Part shown: positions 9,591-19,106 of the stretch, in pieces
How positions within the stretch are numbered: the first letter of the stretch is position 1
Layout of the letters: the number at the start of each line of letters is the position of its first letter
Source: Clostridium ihumii AP5
Lineage (GTDB): Bacteria; Bacillota; Clostridia; Clostridiales; Clostridiaceae
DNA length: 64,000 nucleotides
Direction of reading: 5' to 3'
Assembly: GCF_000612845.1 (NCBI RefSeq)
Contig: NZ_CCAT010000046.1
Location: forward strand, 62,001 to 126,000
The notes under the pieces: generated by a model
Database searches by the model: none
What the model was told of the DNA's origin: nothing
What the model saw: the letters and a program-made list of their open reading frames with translations, nothing else
Made by a program: the position numbers and the translations under genes

Positions 9591-10247
9591 TTTTAACAAC
9601 TCCTTAATTATCTTTACTATAATATATTCAATTATTTATTACCTTGTATATTTTTTCATACTAATAATTATATACAAAAGCAATGAAAAAAACACATAAA
9701 TGTCTATATATTTACAAAAATCAAAACTATAATTCTAATTTTCAAAAATTGACTAATAATAATCCTCCAAATTGCAAGTTATGTAATTTCATTTTTTAAT
9801 ATTTATTTATCATATTATTCATAATAAAATTTATTTTTTTAATTGCTTAAATGTTATTTCTTTAACAAATGTTTTTTATTAACATTTTATTAAAAAATCC
9901 TTATTTTTAGCCATATACTACAATGTTAAATTGTACATTATACACCATTTTAAAATTTTATTCAAAATTTTTTTATTGAAAATTGTATAGTTATAATTTA
10001 TATTTAAATATAGTTTTAATCATTTTTTTTCATTTTTAATATAACATTGAATATTTTTTAACAAATTAGTATGAATAAATATATATCTTTTGGGATTTAT
10101 ATATAAGTGAATACTCTTTTCAAAATAATATATGTACTTATTTAAAAAATAAAACACACTATATAAATTTAGTATAAATTCTATGTTATTTTAAACAATG
10201 GAATTTAAAATTTAAAACAAAAATTTAATAATGGAGAAATGGTAAAT
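9591..10247. other. 650-base AT-rich divergent intergenic region
   Basis: It separates murC (minus) from the nucleoside transporter (plus). It is about 85 percent A+T with many homopolymer runs. No ORF with a ribosome binding site, no riboswitch consensus and no strong hairpin is visible. It must contain both promoters. Confidence 0.6.
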
Positions 10248-11468
10248 ATGGGTAAATTTATAGGTATTTTAGGTATCGTTGTATTTTTATTAATCGCGTA
10301 CCTACTTTCAAGCGACAGAAAGAAAATTGACTGGAAACTTGTAGGTATAGGCTTATCTTTACAAGCAATCTTTGCATTACTTGTTTTAAAAGTACCTCTT
10401 GGTCAAAAGTTCTTTGGATTTTTAAGTAAAATAATTGATAAACTATTAGCCTTTACTGTAGAAGGAAGCTCTTTTGTATTTGGTAATTTAATGGATACAA
10501 ATTCATTCGGATTTATTTTTGCATTTAATGTTTTACCTACAATAATCTTCTTCTCAGCATTAATGGGAATATTATATCACTTAGGTATAATGCAATTCAT
10601 AATTTCCATAATTTCTAAAGGTCTTGCAAAACTTTTAGGAACTAGTGGTGCAGAAACAACTTCTGCTGTTTCAAACATATTCCTAAGTCAAAATGAAGCG
10701 CCTTTAATAATAAAACCATATATAAGTAAAATGACAAAATCAGAGTTATTTGCTGTAATGGTTGGTGGTATGGCTACTGTTGCTGGTAGTGTTATGGCTG
10801 GATATGTTGCTATGGGAGTTAGTGCAAGTCACTTACTTGCTGCTAGTGTTATGGCTGCTCCAGCTGGTCTTGTTATTGCTAAGATTTTAATTCCAGAAAC
10901 TGAAGAGCCTGTAACAAAAGGTGATTTCAAATTAGAAACTGAAAAAACAGCTACAAACATAATTGAAGCTGCTTCAAACGGAGCCATTGAAGGTATTCAA
11001 ATTGCAATAAATGTTGGTGGACTTTTAATTGCATTCGTAGCTTTAATAGCACTTGTTAACTATGTTTTAGGTTTCGTAGGTGGATTCTTTGGTGCTGATT
11101 TCTTAAGCTTAAACTGGATATTTGGAAAACTTTTCTCACCAATAGCATTTTTAATGGGTATTCCAACTCAAGATATAAGTGCTGCTGGTAACCTTTTAGG
11201 TCAAAAAGTTGTTTTAAATGAATTTGTTGCTTATAGCAATCTTTCACCATTAATAGCAAGTAAAGCACTTTCACCAAAAACAATTGTTATATTAACATAT
11301 GCTCTTTGTGGTTTTGCAAACTTTAGTTCTATAGCTATACAAATAGGTTCTATTGGTAGCCTTGCTCCTGATAGAAGAAAAGATATTGCAAAGCTTGGAA
11401 TGAGAGCCGTTTTAGCTGGTTCATTATCAGCATTTATGACTGCAACAATAGCAGGAATATTATTTTAA
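10248..11468 (+). CDS. Concentrative nucleoside transporter, NupC/CNT family
   Basis: This 406-residue membrane protein should import nucleosides with Na+ or H+. The three CNT modules are visible: an N-terminal segment pair (KKIDWKLVGIGLSLQ, about 27-41), the gate domain (SQNEAPLIIKPYI, VGGMATVAGSVMAGY, about 148-190), and the C-terminal core (ALCGFANFSSIAIQIG). The ATG at 10248 is chosen over one nine bases earlier because GGAG lies 11 bases before it but only two before the earlier one. It stands alone between a long AT-rich leader and a terminator. Confidence 0.92.
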   Translation: MGKFIGILGIVVFLLIAYLLSSDRKKIDWKLVGIGLSLQAIFALLVLKVPLGQKFFGFLSKIIDKLLAFTVEGSSFVFGNLMDTNSFGFIFAFNVLPTIIFFSALMGILYHLGIMQFIISIISKGLAKLLGTSGAETTSAVSNIFLSQNEAPLIIKPYISKMTKSELFAVMVGGMATVAGSVMAGYVAMGVSASHLLAASVMAAPAGLVIAKILIPETEEPVTKGDFKLETEKTATNIIEAASNGAIEGIQIAINVGGLLIAFVALIALVNYVLGFVGGFFGADFLSLNWIFGKLFSPIAFLMGIPTQDISAAGNLLGQKVVLNEFVAYSNLSPLIASKALSPKTIVILTYALCGFANFSSIAIQIGSIGSLAPDRRKDIAKLGMRAVLAGSLSAFMTATIAGILF

Positions 11469-11492
11469 CTAACACCTTTTAAGATTACATAA

Positions 11493-11525
11493 AAAATAGA
11501 TAGGATTCTTTATCCTATCTATTTT
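11493..11525. terminator. Bidirectional Rho-independent terminator
   Basis: A perfect 14-bp stem (11493-11506 with 11512-11525) with a five-base loop and A/T tracts on both sides separates the converging nucleoside transporter and the CaCA exchanger. Confidence 0.9.
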
Positions 11526-11536
11526 TATATATTTTT

Positions 11537-12484
11537 CTAATTTCTCATTATTATATAAGCCATATATATTATATATATTATTACTAATGTAGCACCTTCC
11601 ATTTTGTTGACTTTCTTTTTGCTTATAGCAAATGCATATGTTATTAATGTTACTATTAAAAGTACAACTAAATCTGTTATAACAGATGCTCCAATCTGTA
11701 TAGGATGAATTGTTGCTGAAATTCCAAGTATGAAGAATGCATTAAACATATTTGAGCCTATAACATTTCCAAGTGCTATATCACTTTGATTTTTCTTTGC
11801 TGCAACTACAGACGTTACAAGCTCTGGAAGTGATGTTCCAATAGCAACTATTGTAAGTCCAACTAATGTTTCACTCATTCCCCACTGAATAGCTATTGCT
11901 GATGCTGAATCTACAACAATTTTTCCACCAAAAACTATTCCTATAATTCCTATTATAGATAGTAAAATACTTTTCTTTAATGGCATTTCTTCTATATCTT
12001 CACAATCATCATCTTTTGATGTTATTGCCATTGCTATAAGGTAATACATGAATATTCCAAAGAACAATAATAAAATTATTCCATCGCCTCTTGTTAATAT
12101 GTTTTGCGCACTTCCTTGTAATGCTGTATCAAAAGATATTACTAATAAAACTATTCCTGATAATAAAACAAAAGGAAACTCTTTTAATAATATGCTTTTT
12201 TTAACACTAAACGGACATATAAATGCTGACACTCCAACAACCATTAATAAATTAAATATATTTGATCCAACAACATTTCCCATTGCAATTGCATTTTGGC
12301 CTTGAATTGCTGACGTTATACTAACAGCTGCTTCTGGTGCACTAGTTCCAAATGCAACTATTGTAAGACCTATAACTAATGTAGGAATTTTAAATGTTTT
12401 TGCAATTGCGGATGCACCATCTACAAAATAATCAGCACCTTTTATCAATAATACAAAACCTACTAGTATGAGTACATAATTCAA
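11537..12484 (-). CDS. Ca2+/Na+ antiporter, CaCA family (YrbG-like)
   Basis: This 315-residue membrane protein with about ten membrane segments exchanges Ca2+ for Na+ or H+. Both alpha repeats are clear: FGTSAPEAAVS with GNVVGSNIFN in the first half and IGTSLPELVTS with GNVIGSNMFN in the second. They carry the ion-binding acidic and asparagine residues. A short acidic cytoplasmic loop (DDDCEDIEEM) joins the halves. The start is TTG, preceded by GAAGGG at seven bases. It is transcribed alone. Confidence 0.93.
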   Translation of the reverse strand: MNYVLILVGFVLLIKGADYFVDGASAIAKTFKIPTLVIGLTIVAFGTSAPEAAVSITSAIQGQNAIAMGNVVGSNIFNLLMVVGVSAFICPFSVKKSILLKEFPFVLLSGIVLLVISFDTALQGSAQNILTRGDGIILLLFFGIFMYYLIAMAITSKDDDCEDIEEMPLKKSILLSIIGIIGIVFGGKIVVDSASAIAIQWGMSETLVGLTIVAIGTSLPELVTSVVAAKKNQSDIALGNVIGSNMFNAFFILGISATIHPIQIGASVITDLVVLLIVTLITYAFAISKKKVNKMEGATLVIIYIIYMAYIIMRN

Positions 12485-12849
12485 TTTTTTCCCTTCTTTC
12501 TCTCATTTTTTAACCTAAAATCACAACATAAAATTTATTTCTATTCTTATGTTGCACATTTAATATTATTTGTAATAAATACAAACATTATTTATAAAAC
12601 TCTCTATTAAATAATCCATACAAAAAAGATTATATCATTTTATTACATATTTTTATAAAGAATATGTCTGTTTTTATTTCATAATAATTGTTTATAGAAG
12701 TTTTCAACTTCATTTTTCTATTTTGCAATTCTTTTTTACATAATTTGTAAGTTATTTATCATCCTTTGTAGAAATTATTTCATTTACATTTTATCATAAA
12801 AATAACATAATATTCATATAGTAATAATTTGGAAGTTAGGAGTGATATC
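12485..12849. other. Intergenic region between the exchanger and a small membrane protein
   Basis: About 365 AT-rich bases hold the divergent promoters. An 8-bp inverted repeat (CAACATAA / TTATGTTG) near 12533-12557 is the only structure noticed. No gene is seen. Confidence 0.5.
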
Positions 12850-13017
12850 TTGAATAATATTCGTGTTTTTAGATTTCTTCAGATATTTATACTTTTTCCG
12901 CTCTTAATGGTTTTTGCAACTTCCAAAATGACTCATAAGGAGGAAATGTATTTTATCATCCTGTTTACATCTTATACTGTATTTTACGAAATACTTTTAT
13001 TAAGAAAAACGAAATAA
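12850..13017 (+). CDS. Small membrane protein, 55 aa, unknown
   Basis: The product has two hydrophobic segments (about residues 8-22 and 31-46), a basic N-terminus and a basic C-terminus ending LLLRKTK. The start is read as TTG at 12850 because TTAGGAG lies seven bases before it. An in-frame TTG at 12829 has no ribosome binding site. I do not recognise the family. Its expression is supported only by the ribosome binding site and length. Confidence 0.5.
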   Translation: MNNIRVFRFLQIFILFPLLMVFATSKMTHKEEMYFIILFTSYTVFYEILLLRKTK

Positions 13018-13253
13018 TTTTAAATTTACTTTATTAAACTTTGCATCAAGTTTCTTATAGTTTTTAACTTTAATTAGTTAAGTAATAAAATAATTTATCT
13101 TAGTTTATATATTAAATAAACTATTTTCTTAGTACTAACTCTAATAATTTTAAACTCTATAGAATACTTGTTTTTATATATTTTATAGTAATTCTATATT
13201 CCATGTTTTATAACATGTTAAGATATATATTTTATTTTTAGGAGGTATTTTTT

Positions 13254-13520
13254 ATGAATTTTTATGAACTTATTTCAATGTTTGTCTTTATTATGACTTT
13301 TGGAGCTAAAGTTGTATCTACCATGTACTTTACTAGAAAACATAATGTTTATACTGTGACTCCTGTTATTTTAAAATCCTATAAAAATCAAAAGCTATCA
13401 TCTAAATTTTATAAACATGTATCAATTAATAATTTTTTAGGAGCGTTAACAAGCAGAACTTTTAAATATAAACTTGAAAGTACACTTTCTGTGGCAACCG
13501 AGATTTTAGACGATAGTTAA
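13254..13520 (+). CDS. Small protein, 88 aa, unknown
   Basis: A strong AGGAGG lies seven to eight bases before the ATG. The N-terminal 25 residues form a hydrophobic segment and the rest is basic (about residues 27-75). The family is not recognised. Its stop is only three bases from the stop of the converging MocR gene, with no terminator between them, so transcripts of the two genes should overlap at the 3' ends. Confidence 0.65.
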   Translation: MNFYELISMFVFIMTFGAKVVSTMYFTRKHNVYTVTPVILKSYKNQKLSSKFYKHVSINNFLGALTSRTFKYKLESTLSVATEILDDS

Positions 13521-13523
13521 AGA

Positions 13524-14972
13524 TTAGTTATTACCTAATTCTTTAATTACATCACCAATTATTTTTATACCTTTTCTTATATCAGATTTTTTTACTCTAG
13601 AAAAACTTATTCTCATAGTGGAACTTCCACTATCGTCTGTATAAAATAAATCTCCTGGCATGAAAACTACACCTTTTTCATAACATTTTTCAAGAACTTC
13701 TCTTGTATTTACATTTTTTAATTTAATAAATATGTGTAGTCCACCCTCGCCCATAACCTCTTCACAAGGAATATTATTTCTAACTTCATTTAGTGTGAAC
13801 TTATACTTATCTTTATAATATTTTCTTATTTTCTTTACATACTTAAAAAACGCCCCACTATTCATATAATGATAAAATGCTCCTTGATCAAGAAAGGAAC
13901 AATGAATTGTTCTACATCTCTTAACACTTTCTAGTGTACCAATTAAGTTTTTATCACCAAATATCCATCCTATTCTAAGCCCTGGAAATAGAATCTTCGA
14001 AAAACTTCCAATATATACAACGCCATTTCCATTTTTACAAAGTGATGCTATAGGCGGTGTATGTGAACCTGAATATAATAATTCTTCATTGAATCCATCT
14101 TCTATTATTGGAATAGAATACTGCTCGCAAATCTTATACACTTTCTTTCTTTTTTCACCTTTCATAACTATACCCGTTGGATTATGATATGAAGGTATTA
14201 TATATAATAATTTAGGCTTATATTTTTTTATCTTTTCTTCCAAATCTAAAATATTTATGCCATCATTTTCCACATTAACTCCAACAACCTCTAAACCATG
14301 CGCCCTCATTATTTTAAGTGCTGTATTATGAGTTGGATTTTCACATATCACTACATCATTTTCATTTGTTAATGAACTTAAAACCATATCAAATCCATCA
14401 GTAAATCCATTCGTTATAAGAACTTCTTTTTCTTCTGTGTTTACACCTTTTTCACTCATATAATTCATTAAATAATCTATTAATGGCTTATATCCCTTTG
14501 CATATCCATAATTTAAAAGCTTATCGCCTTCTAATGACCATGCTGTCAAAAATGCTCTTTTAAACTCCTCTAAATCAAACATATTTTCTTCTGGTGCAAT
14601 ACTTTTAAATGAAATCATCCCCTTTTTCCATGGAAGTTCAGTTTTCATTATATCTAATTCTTCACAAACACTTGCGTATTTATTAAATTTTTCATTCCAA
14701 TTTATTATAAATTTTTCTTCTTCTACTTTATCTTCAGTTATAACAAATGTGCCCTTACCTTTTACACTTTCTAAAATCCCTATGCTCTCTAAGTTTTGAT
14801 ATGCAGACACAACTGAGTTTCTACTAATATTAAGCAAACTACTTACTTCCCTTGTTGAAGGAAGTTTACTTCCATTTTGAAGAATACCATTATCTATACT
14901 TTCCTTTATATGATTTTCTAATTGAATATATATAGGCTCATCTTCATTTAATTTAAATGCAGAAAAAATCAT
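13524..14972 (-). CDS. MocR/PdxR-type transcriptional regulator (GntR HTH fused to class I aminotransferase)
   Basis: This 482-residue protein has a GntR winged helix (about 10-78, with LPSTREVSSLLNISRNSVVSAY) fused to a fold-type I aminotransferase domain. The PLP motif is SFSKILFPGLRIGW, with the lysine expected to hold PLP. PdxR members activate pyridoxal phosphate synthesis and GabR members GABA use. No pdxST or gab genes are adjacent, so the target is not clear. The ATG follows a GGAGATAAGGAC site. Length and domain order are standard for the family. Confidence 0.9.
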   Translation of the reverse strand: MIFSAFKLNEDEPIYIQLENHIKESIDNGILQNGSKLPSTREVSSLLNISRNSVVSAYQNLESIGILESVKGKGTFVITEDKVEEEKFIINWNEKFNKYASVCEELDIMKTELPWKKGMISFKSIAPEENMFDLEEFKRAFLTAWSLEGDKLLNYGYAKGYKPLIDYLMNYMSEKGVNTEEKEVLITNGFTDGFDMVLSSLTNENDVVICENPTHNTALKIMRAHGLEVVGVNVENDGINILDLEEKIKKYKPKLLYIIPSYHNPTGIVMKGEKRKKVYKICEQYSIPIIEDGFNEELLYSGSHTPPIASLCKNGNGVVYIGSFSKILFPGLRIGWIFGDKNLIGTLESVKRCRTIHCSFLDQGAFYHYMNSGAFFKYVKKIRKYYKDKYKFTLNEVRNNIPCEEVMGEGGLHIFIKLKNVNTREVLEKCYEKGVVFMPGDLFYTDDSGSSTMRISFSRVKKSDIRKGIKIIGDVIKELGNN

Positions 14973-15060
14973 GTCCTTATCTCCTCACTTATATTTCTTA
15001 ATATGTATTAATTATATCATTTCAAAATTCAAATAAAATCTAATTTAATACATAAAAAAA

Positions 15061-15101
15061 TCATAATAGACATGAACTTTATTTTTTCATATCTATTATG
15101 A
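15061..15101 (-). terminator. Rho-independent terminator for the DUF2232 gene
   Basis: A 16-bp stem (15061-15076 with 15086-15101, one wobble) is followed on the minus strand by seven T residues. It lies about 90 bases after the DUF2232 stop. Confidence 0.85.
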
Positions 15102-15189
15102 CAATTATTTTATAGAATATTTTTTAACTTATCAATCTGCTTATTTAATTATTATATATCATAAACCAATAATAAATAAAATTCAAAAT

Positions 15190-16116
15190 TTATGAACTTA
15201 AATATTGTTCCATCACATTTATATGACTTTTTCGCATTTTAAATATATGGTCTATTATAAAACCAACTACAATTATTACTATTGCAGTTATTTGAAATTT
15301 GTATATTAAAAGAAATAATATAACTAATGAAGACAATCTAACTATTATATTGGATTTAGTTTTTATATAAATAAATTTACATATAAATGAGTAAAAATCT
15401 TTTATTACAAAATACAAAACTATACATTGTATTGATACAAGCAATGTTTTAAGGTATATATGTTTTACACTATAATTAAACAAAGATAAAATCTTTAAGC
15501 TGACTAAATATATTATTGAAATAATAGTAGCCTTTTCACTACAACAAAAGTAACCAGAACACTTTATAAAATTTATACTTGCTTTAAATTTCTTCTTTCC
15601 ATCTTCACTTAAAAGTTTAAGTTTTTTTCCTATAAGTAAAGTTGCAAAATAAACTAAAATAGTTGTTCCAAGTGGCAATGCTGCTATACATATGTAGTAT
15701 AATACATTTTTTAAAGTTTCATTTATATTCCAAGGCTCAATCATAACCTGTATATCTTTTATAAAATCAAACCCTAATAATTTTGAAAAATATAAGTTTA
15801 TAAGTAGCATAACAAAACAACTTGCTATAGCTGAATATAGTAAATCATCAACAATCAAAGTCTTTCTTTGTATAATAGCACCACATATAAGTCCTACTAT
15901 CATACTTTGACTCATCCAAATTCCTGAACCTACATCGCCAATTACAAAAACTATAATTATAAGTGATGTTATACAAGAAAGAATTGTATATTTAAAATCA
16001 CACTTTAAATACATTAATGATATTATTATTGGCACTATTAAATCTAAGTAAAAGGAATATGCTATCCCCGTACTTAATGCTATTAAGCTTAAAACTACAA
16101 ACAAAGCTGATATCAT
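15190..16116 (-). CDS. DUF2232 (YybS-like) membrane protein
   Basis: This membrane protein of at least 308 residues has about eight predicted membrane segments and resembles the uncharacterised YybS/DUF2232 family. The first ATG is at 16116 but has no ribosome binding site. AGAGGTG lies at 16154-16160, nine bases before an in-frame ATA at 16146. Reading from there adds ten residues ending KKLTEAA, which looks like the usual family N-terminus. The true start may therefore be the rare codon AUA. The function is unknown. The family often sits near ribosomal or cell-cycle genes, but not here. Confidence 0.8.
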   Translation of the reverse strand: MISALFVVLSLIALSTGIAYSFYLDLIVPIIISLMYLKCDFKYTILSCITSLIIIVFVIGDVGSGIWMSQSMIVGLICGAIIQRKTLIVDDLLYSAIASCFVMLLINLYFSKLLGFDFIKDIQVMIEPWNINETLKNVLYYICIAALPLGTTILVYFATLLIGKKLKLLSEDGKKKFKASINFIKCSGYFCCSEKATIISIIYLVSLKILSLFNYSVKHIYLKTLLVSIQCIVLYFVIKDFYSFICKFIYIKTKSNIIVRLSSLVILFLLIYKFQITAIVIIVVGFIIDHIFKMRKSHINVMEQYLSS

Positions 16117-16257
16117 TGCAGCTTCTGTTAATTTCTTAGTATTTATTTTAAATCACCTCTATCCAAACAAGTATATTAAAATAGTATATACTTAACTTAG
16201 CATATACTGCAACGAAATTTATACATCTTTTTTCTACAATTAAATTTTATATAAAAA

Positions 16258-16290
16258 GAAACGCTTCAAATGTACTGTTTGAAACGCTTC
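16258..16290 (-). terminator. Rho-independent terminator after comB
   Basis: On the minus strand a 13-bp stem with two G-U pairs (16278-16290 with 16258-16270) and a seven-base loop is followed by TTTTTAT. It ends the methylase-comB pair. Confidence 0.85.
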
Positions 16291-16301
16291 CTAATTTGAT
16301 T

Positions 16302-17009
16302 TTAAATTGTTATTACACCATCATTATATTCTGGTACTATATCTGTTAAATCCTTACTTAAACAATATTTTAAATCTTCTTCTAACCCTAAAGTTAATAT
16401 TCTCTTATAGTGAGATGCTTCTTTAACAAATGATATTATGTCTTTGTTATTATCATAAACATATAATGAAGTAGTTGCTATATCACTTAATTCTACTTCT
16501 ACCATTTCCTTTATTTTTGATATTATATATCCACTTGTTATAAAGTCATCCATAGAAAACTGACCATATGTACCTGCATTTATAAATACAACATCTTTAT
16601 TTTCTTTTGCTATTTTTTTAGCAACAGCACTACCATTAATCATTGATGCTATTATTATATTTTCAGCACTCTCTGAATTTTTAATTGCCTGAGTTCCATT
16701 TGTTGTTGTCATAATAACAGTTTTTCCTTTAACAGTTTCCTCAGTGTACTCAAGTGGCGAATTAGAATAGTCAAATCCCTCTATTTTAAGTGCATTTCTT
16801 TCTCCACCTAAAATGTAATTGTGTCTATCTCTACTAGCAATCTCTACTGCCTCTTCAACCGTTTTTACTGGTATAACTTTTGTACATCCATTTTTAAGTG
16901 CAGTAACCATTACTGATGTTGCCCTTAAAACATCTATTACAACAACTGTTTTCCCCTTTATTTTTTCCTCTTTAATATCACTTGCGGAAATTATTATATC
17001 TATATTCAT
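16302..17009 (-). CDS. 2-phosphosulfolactate phosphatase family protein (ComB)
   Basis: This 235-residue cytosolic protein matches the ComB family. Visible motifs are VVIDVLRATSVMVTAL (about 21-36), LGGERNALKIEGFDYSNSP (about 72-90), and MTTTNGTQAI (about 98-107). In methanogens ComB removes phosphate from 2-phosphosulfolactate in coenzyme M synthesis. In clostridia the substrate is unknown. It follows the RNA methylase gene by 28 bases, with AAGGGGATGGG before the ATG, and is followed by a terminator. Confidence 0.85.
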   Translation of the reverse strand: MNIDIIISASDIKEEKIKGKTVVVIDVLRATSVMVTALKNGCTKVIPVKTVEEAVEIASRDRHNYILGGERNALKIEGFDYSNSPLEYTEETVKGKTVIMTTTNGTQAIKNSESAENIIIASMINGSAVAKKIAKENKDVVFINAGTYGQFSMDDFITSGYIISKIKEMVEVELSDIATTSLYVYDNNKDIISFVKEASHYKRILTLGLEEDLKYCLSKDLTDIVPEYNDGVITI

Positions 17010-17037
17010 AAACCCATCCCCTTAATGTATTTTTATT

Positions 17038-17994
17038 CTATTCACATACCTGTATATATCTTTTAAAATTGCCCTTTGTGACTATTGCTGTATCCTTTAT
17101 CTTAAAACCTGATGAAATTATATGTTCATCCATAGTTTCAAATGTTATTATAATCATCTTTTTAGCAATTCTTCGTGCTGTTTTCATTATATTTACTTGA
17201 TTTTTTAATGTTGTTGGTGAGAACAATCCATATGGAATATCTACAATAGCAACATCAAATTTTTCTTTTACATCATGCATGCTTCCAATGGTTATAACAT
17301 CATCATGTCCAAAAAACTTAAGATTTTTCTTTGCATTTGTACCAATTGCATTGCTAATTTCATATCCTTTTATATTTAATCCTAGAGAAAGTGCCTCAAT
17401 AACAACAGTTCCTATTCCACAACAAGGATCTACTACCTTTAAATCAGCTTCATTTCCTATTGCTATATTAACTATTGCCCTAGACATTCTAACACTTAAT
17501 CCATTTGAATATGAATATGGCTTATCATCGTGAAAATGCCATTCATAATTATTCTTCTCATAAACTCCAAATATCCAACTATCTTCAACTTTGCTTATAC
17601 CTAAAACCACTTTAGGCTCATGCAAATCAGGATAACCTGTTATAACAAAACCCACATCATGCACAGCTTTAAGTCTTTCATTGTAAGTCACTGAATCATT
17701 TTCAGTTGCCTTTATATAAACAACTTTAAAATCATCATATGATACTTTGTTATCCTCTATTTTGTTAACTATTTCTTCTAGATTTTTTTCTTTATATATT
17801 ATAGAAATTTTTTCTTTAATATATAGACTTCTTGAAGGATTTACTGAGTTTTGTGACAAAATATACTTTTCTTTTGGTATATAATTAAACATGCTTTTCA
17901 TTTCTAAATCACATAACTCTTTTTCATATTCAGGATAATTTATAACATAAAAACATTCTTTATTGCTTTCTTTTTCTAAGATTAAATCATTCAT
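17038..17994 (-). CDS. TRM11-like/UPF0020 RNA methylase family methyltransferase
   Basis: This 318-residue protein has a C-terminal SAM methyltransferase domain. Motif I is VVDPCCGIGTVVIEAL (about 184-199), and the catalytic motif IV is VDIPYG, replacing the (D/N)PPY of N-methylating enzymes. This places it with the TRM11/COG1041 RNA methylases. The N-terminal half is divergent and lacks an obvious THUMP motif. It forms an operon with comB. The target RNA is not predictable from sequence. Confidence 0.75.
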   Translation of the reverse strand: MNDLILEKESNKECFYVINYPEYEKELCDLEMKSMFNYIPKEKYILSQNSVNPSRSLYIKEKISIIYKEKNLEEIVNKIEDNKVSYDDFKVVYIKATENDSVTYNERLKAVHDVGFVITGYPDLHEPKVVLGISKVEDSWIFGVYEKNNYEWHFHDDKPYSYSNGLSVRMSRAIVNIAIGNEADLKVVDPCCGIGTVVIEALSLGLNIKGYEISNAIGTNAKKNLKFFGHDDVITIGSMHDVKEKFDVAIVDIPYGLFSPTTLKNQVNIMKTARRIAKKMIIITFETMDEHIISSGFKIKDTAIVTKGNFKRYIQVCE

Positions 17995-18085
17995 TTAAAC
18001 ACGTCCTTTTCACTCCCTCATTGTAGTATTTTGCTTTTGTAAAGTCAATTACAAACTAAATACTAAAAAATCAGTTGTTCCCTTG

Positions 18086-18155
18086 TATAGGGTTCCAAGT
18101 TCAAATTTAAATTAATGTCTTTCTCAAATGATACTATTAGCTTACAGTTTAATTT
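18086..18155 (+). repeat. Truncated left end of the dispersed TATAGG repeat
   Basis: TATAGGGTTCCAAGTTCAAA followed by a TCAAATGATA-containing segment matches about 65 bases of the left end of the full copy at 19594. It stops at the 3' end of the TIGR01212 radical SAM gene, whose last one or two codons may come from it. Confidence 0.8.
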
Positions 18156-19089
18156 ATTTATTACTTATAAAGTTTTTTCCTTGATATAAATTATCGTCTT
18201 CCATTTTTTTATCTATTGCATTTAACACTTCCCATTTTTTTAAACTCCACATTGGTCCAACTAATAAGTTTCTTGGTGCATCACCTGTAAGTCTATGTAT
18301 TACCATATCTTGTGGCAACAATGTTACAGCTTCACATATAGTCTCTATATACTCATCTTGTTCCATAAGTCTTAATTTACCATGCTTATACATAACTTCT
18401 AACGGTGTATTCTCCATAACATGAAGTAGATGCATTTTTATGCCCTTTACTCCACTATTAGATATATATTTTATAGTATTTATCATATCTTCTTTAGTTT
18501 CATTAGGTAATCCAAAAATAACATGAGCTACTACATCAACATTTCTACTATTTAAATTTTTTACAGCCTCATCAAAAACTTCCAATTTATATCCCCTATT
18601 TATAATTTTCGCAGTTTCATCATTAGATGTTTGAAGCCCTAACTCCACCCAAGTATATATTTTTTTTGAATATTCCTCTATTAAATCTAAAACTTCCTCA
18701 CTTAAACAATCTGGTCTTGTAGCAATAGCCAGTCCTACAACACCTTCATTATTTATTGCTTCATCATACTTTGCTCTTAAAACATCTACACTTGCATAAG
18801 TATTTGTATATGCTTGGAAGTAAGCTATGTATTTTCCTTCTTTCCACTTCTTATTCATCATTAATTTTATATCTTCAAATTGCTTAGATATAGAAAAAGC
18901 TCTATCTCCTGCAAAATCTCCTGAGCCTCTTTCAGAACAGAAAATACATCCCCCCTTACTAACTTTTCCATCTCTATTAGGGCATGAAAAACCTGCATCT
19001 AAAGATATCTTAAATATCTTTTCTCCAAACTTCTCTCTTAAAAAATAATTTAATGTATGATATCTCTTGCCATTCCATTCTGTCTTCAT
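18154..19089 (-). CDS. TIGR01212 family radical SAM protein (YtqA-like)
   Basis: This 311-residue radical SAM enzyme has the unusual cluster motif CPNRDGKVSKGGCIFC (C-x12-C-x2-C, about 38-53), typical of the TIGR01212/YtqA family. It also has GLAIATRPDC and HVIFGLPNE in the TIM-barrel part. Its substrate is unproven; related enzymes modify RNA. The ATG at 19089 follows AAAGGAATAAAT. A frame extension to 19125 only translates the flanking repeat and is rejected. The gene lies between two same-orientation left ends of the dispersed repeat (18086 and 19107). Confidence 0.9.
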   Translation of the reverse strand: MKTEWNGKRYHTLNYFLREKFGEKIFKISLDAGFSCPNRDGKVSKGGCIFCSERGSGDFAGDRAFSISKQFEDIKLMMNKKWKEGKYIAYFQAYTNTYASVDVLRAKYDEAINNEGVVGLAIATRPDCLSEEVLDLIEEYSKKIYTWVELGLQTSNDETAKIINRGYKLEVFDEAVKNLNSRNVDVVAHVIFGLPNETKEDMINTIKYISNSGVKGIKMHLLHVMENTPLEVMYKHGKLRLMEQDEYIETICEAVTLLPQDMVIHRLTGDAPRNLLVGPMWSLKKWEVLNAIDKKMEDDNLYQGKNFISNK

Positions 19090-19106
19090 ATTTATTCCTT
19101 TCTTTC

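Noticed and set aside
12533-12557. CAACATAA / TTATGTTG inverted repeat as a terminator or operator
   Set aside because: The arms are only eight bases with a long AT-rich spacer, and no T tract or second copy supports a function.
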